Shown here piece after piece: positions 61,031 to 64,000 of a stretch of DNA of 64,000 nt. Origin of the DNA: CF-167 sp963695195 (GTDB lineage Bacteria; Chloroflexota; Limnocylindria; QHBO01); assembly GCA_963695195.1 (NCBI GenBank), contig CAVOGE010000007.1, forward strand, positions 1,612,001 to 1,676,000, given 5' to 3'. A program made the position numbers and the translations under genes. How positions within the stretch are numbered: the first letter of the stretch is position 1; each line of letters starts with the position of its first letter. Under the pieces are notes generated by a model. The model ran no database searches and was not told where the DNA came from. It was given only the letters and a program-made list of their open reading frames with translations.

Positions 61031-61900
61031 ATGCTGGTCGCCACCGAACTCAAGAGCGAGCTCGCTCGCATCCGTCCGGCGCGCCCGTGCTGCCGGCGTG
61101 CGGAGCTCGCTGGACTCCTGTACGGCCACGGCGATCGGAACGGCGTGCGCACGCTGGACCATGCGACAGCGCGGACGGCGGTCCAGCTCGCCTCGGCGCT
61201 TGGGATCGGGGCGACTGCCCCCGGCACCACAGCGGCCGCTACCCGATCCGGCCGCCACCACCTCGAAGTAAGCCTCGACGGCTTTACGGCAGACGATCCC
61301 GCGGGGCTGCAGTCGCCGTGCGACCGCCGCGCCTTCGTCCGCGGGGCGCTGCTCGGATCGGCGTCGATCTCGCTGGGCGCGAGCGGGCCGCATGTCGAGT
61401 TCGTGATGCACGACCGGCAGCGAGCGAGCCGGCTCCACGCCCTGCTCGCGGAGCACGACGTCGGCGGGGGCCTGATGGAGCGTCGCGGCCGCCACGTGGT
61501 CTACCTCAAGGGACAGGAGCAGATTGCGGCGCTCCTGCGACTCACCGGCGCTAACCGTGCGCTGCTCGACTTCGAGACCGGTCGGGTTGGCCGAGAGGTG
61601 CGCAGTCGCGTCAATCGTCTCCTCAATGCCGAGCAGGCCAACCTCGGTCGCATCGTCCGGGCGGCCGATCGGCAGCTGCAGGCCATCGCCCACCTCGATC
61701 GCACCGGCGAGCTGGACCGGCTGTCGCCCGGCCTGCGCGAGGCGGCTGCCGAGCGGCGTGCCCACCCCGATGCCGACCTCGATGGGCTCGCATCGTCACT
61801 CGGGATCAGTCGCTCGGCCGTGAACCACCGCCTTCGGCGTCTGGTGGAGCTGGCCGGCGAGACCGCCGCGCCCGCCGCCACGGTGGGCGCGAACCGATGA
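61031..61900 (+). CDS. whiA: DNA-binding protein WhiA
   Basis: 289-aa WhiA, a LAGLIDADG-like N-terminal domain (DRRAFVRGALLGSASISLG) joined to a C-terminal helix-turn-helix (DLDGLASSLGISRSAVNHRL). It regulates division and sporulation genes in Actinobacteria and Bacillus. The N-terminal part is shorter and more divergent than in those groups, lacking the catalytic acids of homing endonucleases, as expected. It sits 10 nt after yvcK and overlaps tpiA by ATGA. Confidence 0.93.
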   Translation: MLVATELKSELARIRPARPCCRRAELAGLLYGHGDRNGVRTLDHATARTAVQLASALGIGATAPGTTAAATRSGRHHLEVSLDGFTADDPAGLQSPCDRRAFVRGALLGSASISLGASGPHVEFVMHDRQRASRLHALLAEHDVGGGLMERRGRHVVYLKGQEQIAALLRLTGANRALLDFETGRVGREVRSRVNRLLNAEQANLGRIVRAADRQLQAIAHLDRTGELDRLSPGLREAAAERRAHPDADLDGLASSLGISRSAVNHRLRRLVELAGETAAPAATVGANR

Positions 61901-62682
61901 CCGCGTCGCGAACGCCGCTGGTGGCGGGCAACTGGAAGATGAACCCGGCCGACCGAGAGGCGGCCACCGCGCTGGCGGTTGCGATCAGCGACGCGACCGC
62001 CGGCGTGGCCGCGCTCATCGTGGTGTGCCCGCCCACCGTCTGGCTGACCGCGGTCTCCGAGGCGCTTGGAGGTGGGAGTGCAGCGGCCGGTGCGGTGGCG
62101 GTCGGCGCACAGACGATGCGGGCGGAAGAGAAGGGCGCCTTCACCGGCGAGACCTCGCCACTCATGCTCGCCGGCCTGGCCCAATACGTGATCATCGGCC
62201 ACTCCGAACGCCGCCAGTACGACAATGAGACCGATGCCGCAGTGGCCGCGAAGGTCGCATCGGCGGCCGCCCACGGGCTCATCCCGATCGCCTGCATCGG
62301 CGAATCGGCCGATGAGCGGCGCGCCGGGCTGACCGGCACGGTGATCGAGCGCCAGCTGCGTGCCGCGATCTCGCGTCTCGATCGGATCGCCGGCAGCGGC
62401 CTGGTGGTCGCCTACGAGCCGATCTGGGCGATCGGTACCGGTGACGCGGCCTCGGGAGGGGACGCGCAGGCGGCGGCTGCCCAGGTGCGTGCCATCCTGG
62501 CCGAGTCCGACCCGGCCGGTGCCGACGAGGTGGCGATCCTGTATGGCGGCAGCGCGACACCGGAGAACGCGGCCGAATACTTCGCCCAGCCGGACGTTGA
62601 CGGCGCCCTGGTCGGCGGCGCCTCCCTCGACGCTGAACGGTTCGCCGGTATCGCTCGCGCCGCGGTCGAGACCCGCGGGTGA
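61897..62682 (+). CDS. tpiA: triosephosphate isomerase
   Basis: 261-aa glycolytic isomerase. VAGNWKMNP carries the catalytic Lys, IIGHSERRQYDNET the His, and VVAYEPIWAIGTG the catalytic Glu. The phosphate-binding ILYGGSATPENAAEYF is intact. Coupled to whiA upstream and gpmI downstream (GTGA). Confidence 0.97.
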   Translation: MTASRTPLVAGNWKMNPADREAATALAVAISDATAGVAALIVVCPPTVWLTAVSEALGGGSAAAGAVAVGAQTMRAEEKGAFTGETSPLMLAGLAQYVIIGHSERRQYDNETDAAVAAKVASAAAHGLIPIACIGESADERRAGLTGTVIERQLRAAISRLDRIAGSGLVVAYEPIWAIGTGDAASGGDAQAAAAQVRAILAESDPAGADEVAILYGGSATPENAAEYFAQPDVDGALVGGASLDAERFAGIARAAVETRG

Positions 62683-64000
62683 CCGCAGGCGGAAATCGGC
62701 CGAAGCCCGTCACGCTCTGCGTTCTCGACGGATTCGGCCTGTCCGATGACCCGCGCCGCAACGCGCTCATGTCGGCGCGGATGCCCATCTGGGCGCGACT
62801 CACCGCGACGTGGCCGACCTGTCGGCTTGAGGCCGCCGGCATCGCCGTGGGGCTGCCCGAGGGGCAGATGGGCAACAGCGAGGTCGGGCACCTGAATCTC
62901 GGAGCGGGCTTCCCGGTCCTGCAGGATCTGCCCCGCATCAGCGCCGCGATCGCCGATGGGAGCTTCTTCGCCAACACAGTGCTGCGCTCAGCCGTCGAGG
63001 ACGCGCTGCAACACGGGACACGGCTGCACCTGCTCGGTCTCATCGGGCCGGGGGGCATTCACGCCGTCGACGACCACATCCTCGCCATGGTGGATCTCGG
63101 TTCCCGGCTCGGGCTGCCGGCAGATCGGATCCTCCTCCACGCCTTCACCGATGGTCGCGACACCCCGCCGCGGTCGGCCGTCGATCTCCTGCCCGCGCTC
63201 GAGGTCGCGACGGCTGGCCGCGCGACGGTCGCCACCGTGAGCGGTCGCTTCTACGCAATGGACCGTGATGGCCGATGGGAGCGCACGGCGCTCGCCTGGG
63301 AGGCGCTTGTCCACGGCAGCGGGCTGGTGGCCGTATCGGCGACCGATGCGGTGGCGAGTGCGTACACCCGGAACGAAGGGGACGAGTTCATACGCCCGAC
63401 GGTGATCGGTGCCTATGCCGGGATGGAGGACGGTGACGTGGTGGTCCACCTGAACTTCCGGGCCGATCGGGCACGGCAGCTGACGCGCGCACTGGCCCTT
63501 CAGGAGTTCAACGCATTCGACAGGGGCCAGCGGCCGGCCGACCTCCTGGTCGTGACGCTGACCGAGTACCAGGCTCCCGACGAGCTGCCGGTGACGGTCG
63601 CCTTCCAGCCGCTGGTGATCGATGGACTGGCCGCCTACCTGTCGCGGCTCGGGATGCGACAGCTGCACGTGGCCGAGACGGAGAAGTACGCGCACGTCAC
63701 CTACTTCTTCAACGGCGGGGTCGAGGAGCCACTGCCCGGCGAGGACCGGGTGCTCATCCCGTCGCGCCGGGACGTCCCCACCTATGACCTCGCGCCGGAG
63801 ATGGCCGCCGAGGCGATCACCGACCAGGTCGTGGAGGCGATCGCGGCGGCGGAGCACGACTTCATCGTCGTGAACCTCGCCAACACCGACATGGTGGGCC
63901 ACACCGGGGTGTGGGAGGCGGCGGTGCGGGCCGCTGAGGTTGTCGACGCCTGCCTCGCCAGAATGGTGGACGCGACCGTGGCCGCCGGAGGGGCGCTGCT
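62679..64000 (+). CDS. gpmI: 2,3-bisphosphoglycerate-independent phosphoglycerate mutase (3' end outside window)
   Basis: At least 440 codons of the cofactor-independent mutase that interconverts 3- and 2-phosphoglycerate. The Mn-binding LCVLDGFGLSDDP starts the protein, the phosphoserine loop is QMGNSEVGHLNLGAG, and the substrate-binding HAFTDGRDTPPRSA and NFRADRARQLTRA follow. Later come ETEKYAHVTYFFNGG and NLANTDMVGHTG with metal ligands. The frame is open to the last base. GTG start overlaps the tpiA stop. Confidence 0.95.
   Translation, partial: MTAGGNRPKPVTLCVLDGFGLSDDPRRNALMSARMPIWARLTATWPTCRLEAAGIAVGLPEGQMGNSEVGHLNLGAGFPVLQDLPRISAAIADGSFFANTVLRSAVEDALQHGTRLHLLGLIGPGGIHAVDDHILAMVDLGSRLGLPADRILLHAFTDGRDTPPRSAVDLLPALEVATAGRATVATVSGRFYAMDRDGRWERTALAWEALVHGSGLVAVSATDAVASAYTRNEGDEFIRPTVIGAYAGMEDGDVVVHLNFRADRARQLTRALALQEFNAFDRGQRPADLLVVTLTEYQAPDELPVTVAFQPLVIDGLAAYLSRLGMRQLHVAETEKYAHVTYFFNGGVEEPLPGEDRVLIPSRRDVPTYDLAPEMAAEAITDQVVEAIAAAEHDFIVVNLANTDMVGHTGVWEAAVRAAEVVDACLARMVDATVAAGGAL

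Overview
This is a G+C-rich (by eye about two thirds or more), gene-dense bacterial chromosome segment of housekeeping genes, with no phage, plasmid, IS transposase or CRISPR array. The gene set suggests a Gram-positive-type or monoderm lineage: rapZ-yvcK-whiA in a row, an LCP cell-wall ligase, GatCAB, Gram-positive-style SOS box, S-layer (SLH) proteins. The membrane-anchored YvcK, SLH proteins and leaderless-type promoters make an uncultured Chloroflexota (Limnocylindria-like) the best guess, but this is inference from content, not from a marker tree.

Layout. 1-10 kb: 3' end of ligA, gatC-gatA, several small enzymes (VOC, DUF1684, aminotransferase, methyltransferase), gatB. 10-19 kb: accessory stretch with two EamA transporters, a 62-aa zinc ribbon, two tandem J-domain paralogues, an acidic/His-rich exported protein, M3 peptidase, cupin, an AadA-type nucleotidyltransferase and a YCII gene remnant. 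19-24 kb: dnaE, then a 140-bp inverted-repeat element. 24-29 kb: polar amino-acid ABC importer, a Rieske oxygenase with a small partner gene, and a nitrilase-family enzyme. 29-34 kb: cell-surface proteins with SLH repeats, tRNA-Leu(CAA), an ECF sigma/anti-sigma pair and a tail-anchored J protein. 34-51 kb: DNA replication and repair (polA, mutM, coaE, uvrB, a UDG-like gene, uvrA, UvrD-like helicase, uvrC) plus an LCP protein. 51-64 kb: protein export (secD, secF, tatA, tatC), recJ, pyrF, an HDAC-like deacetylase, rapZ-yvcK-whiA and the start of a glycolytic block (tpiA, gpmI, running off the end).

Two things recur. First, more than twenty genes have a TANNNT -10 hexamer only 6-9 nt before the start codon, so their mRNAs should be leaderless; this also fixes several start codons (dnaE GTG at 19413, zinc ribbon GTG at 11808, recJ GTG at 54086). 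A minority have Shine-Dalgarno sites (VOC, cupin, solute-binding protein, HD protein). Inside operons, 4-nt ATGA/GTGA/TTGA stop-start overlaps are very common. Second, six genes (Rieske, SLH metalloprotease, polA, UDG-like, secF, recJ) are broken by one- or two-base shifts. Because polA and secF should be needed for growth, these are most simply indel errors in the assembly.

The strongest regulatory signal is a perfect LexA/DinR-type SOS box just upstream of the uvrA -10 element. The most unusual protein architectures are the tandem J-domain plus ExoX/DUF3820-like proteins (one with its HPD motif lost) and a SecF with a long Pro/Thr/Ala linker.
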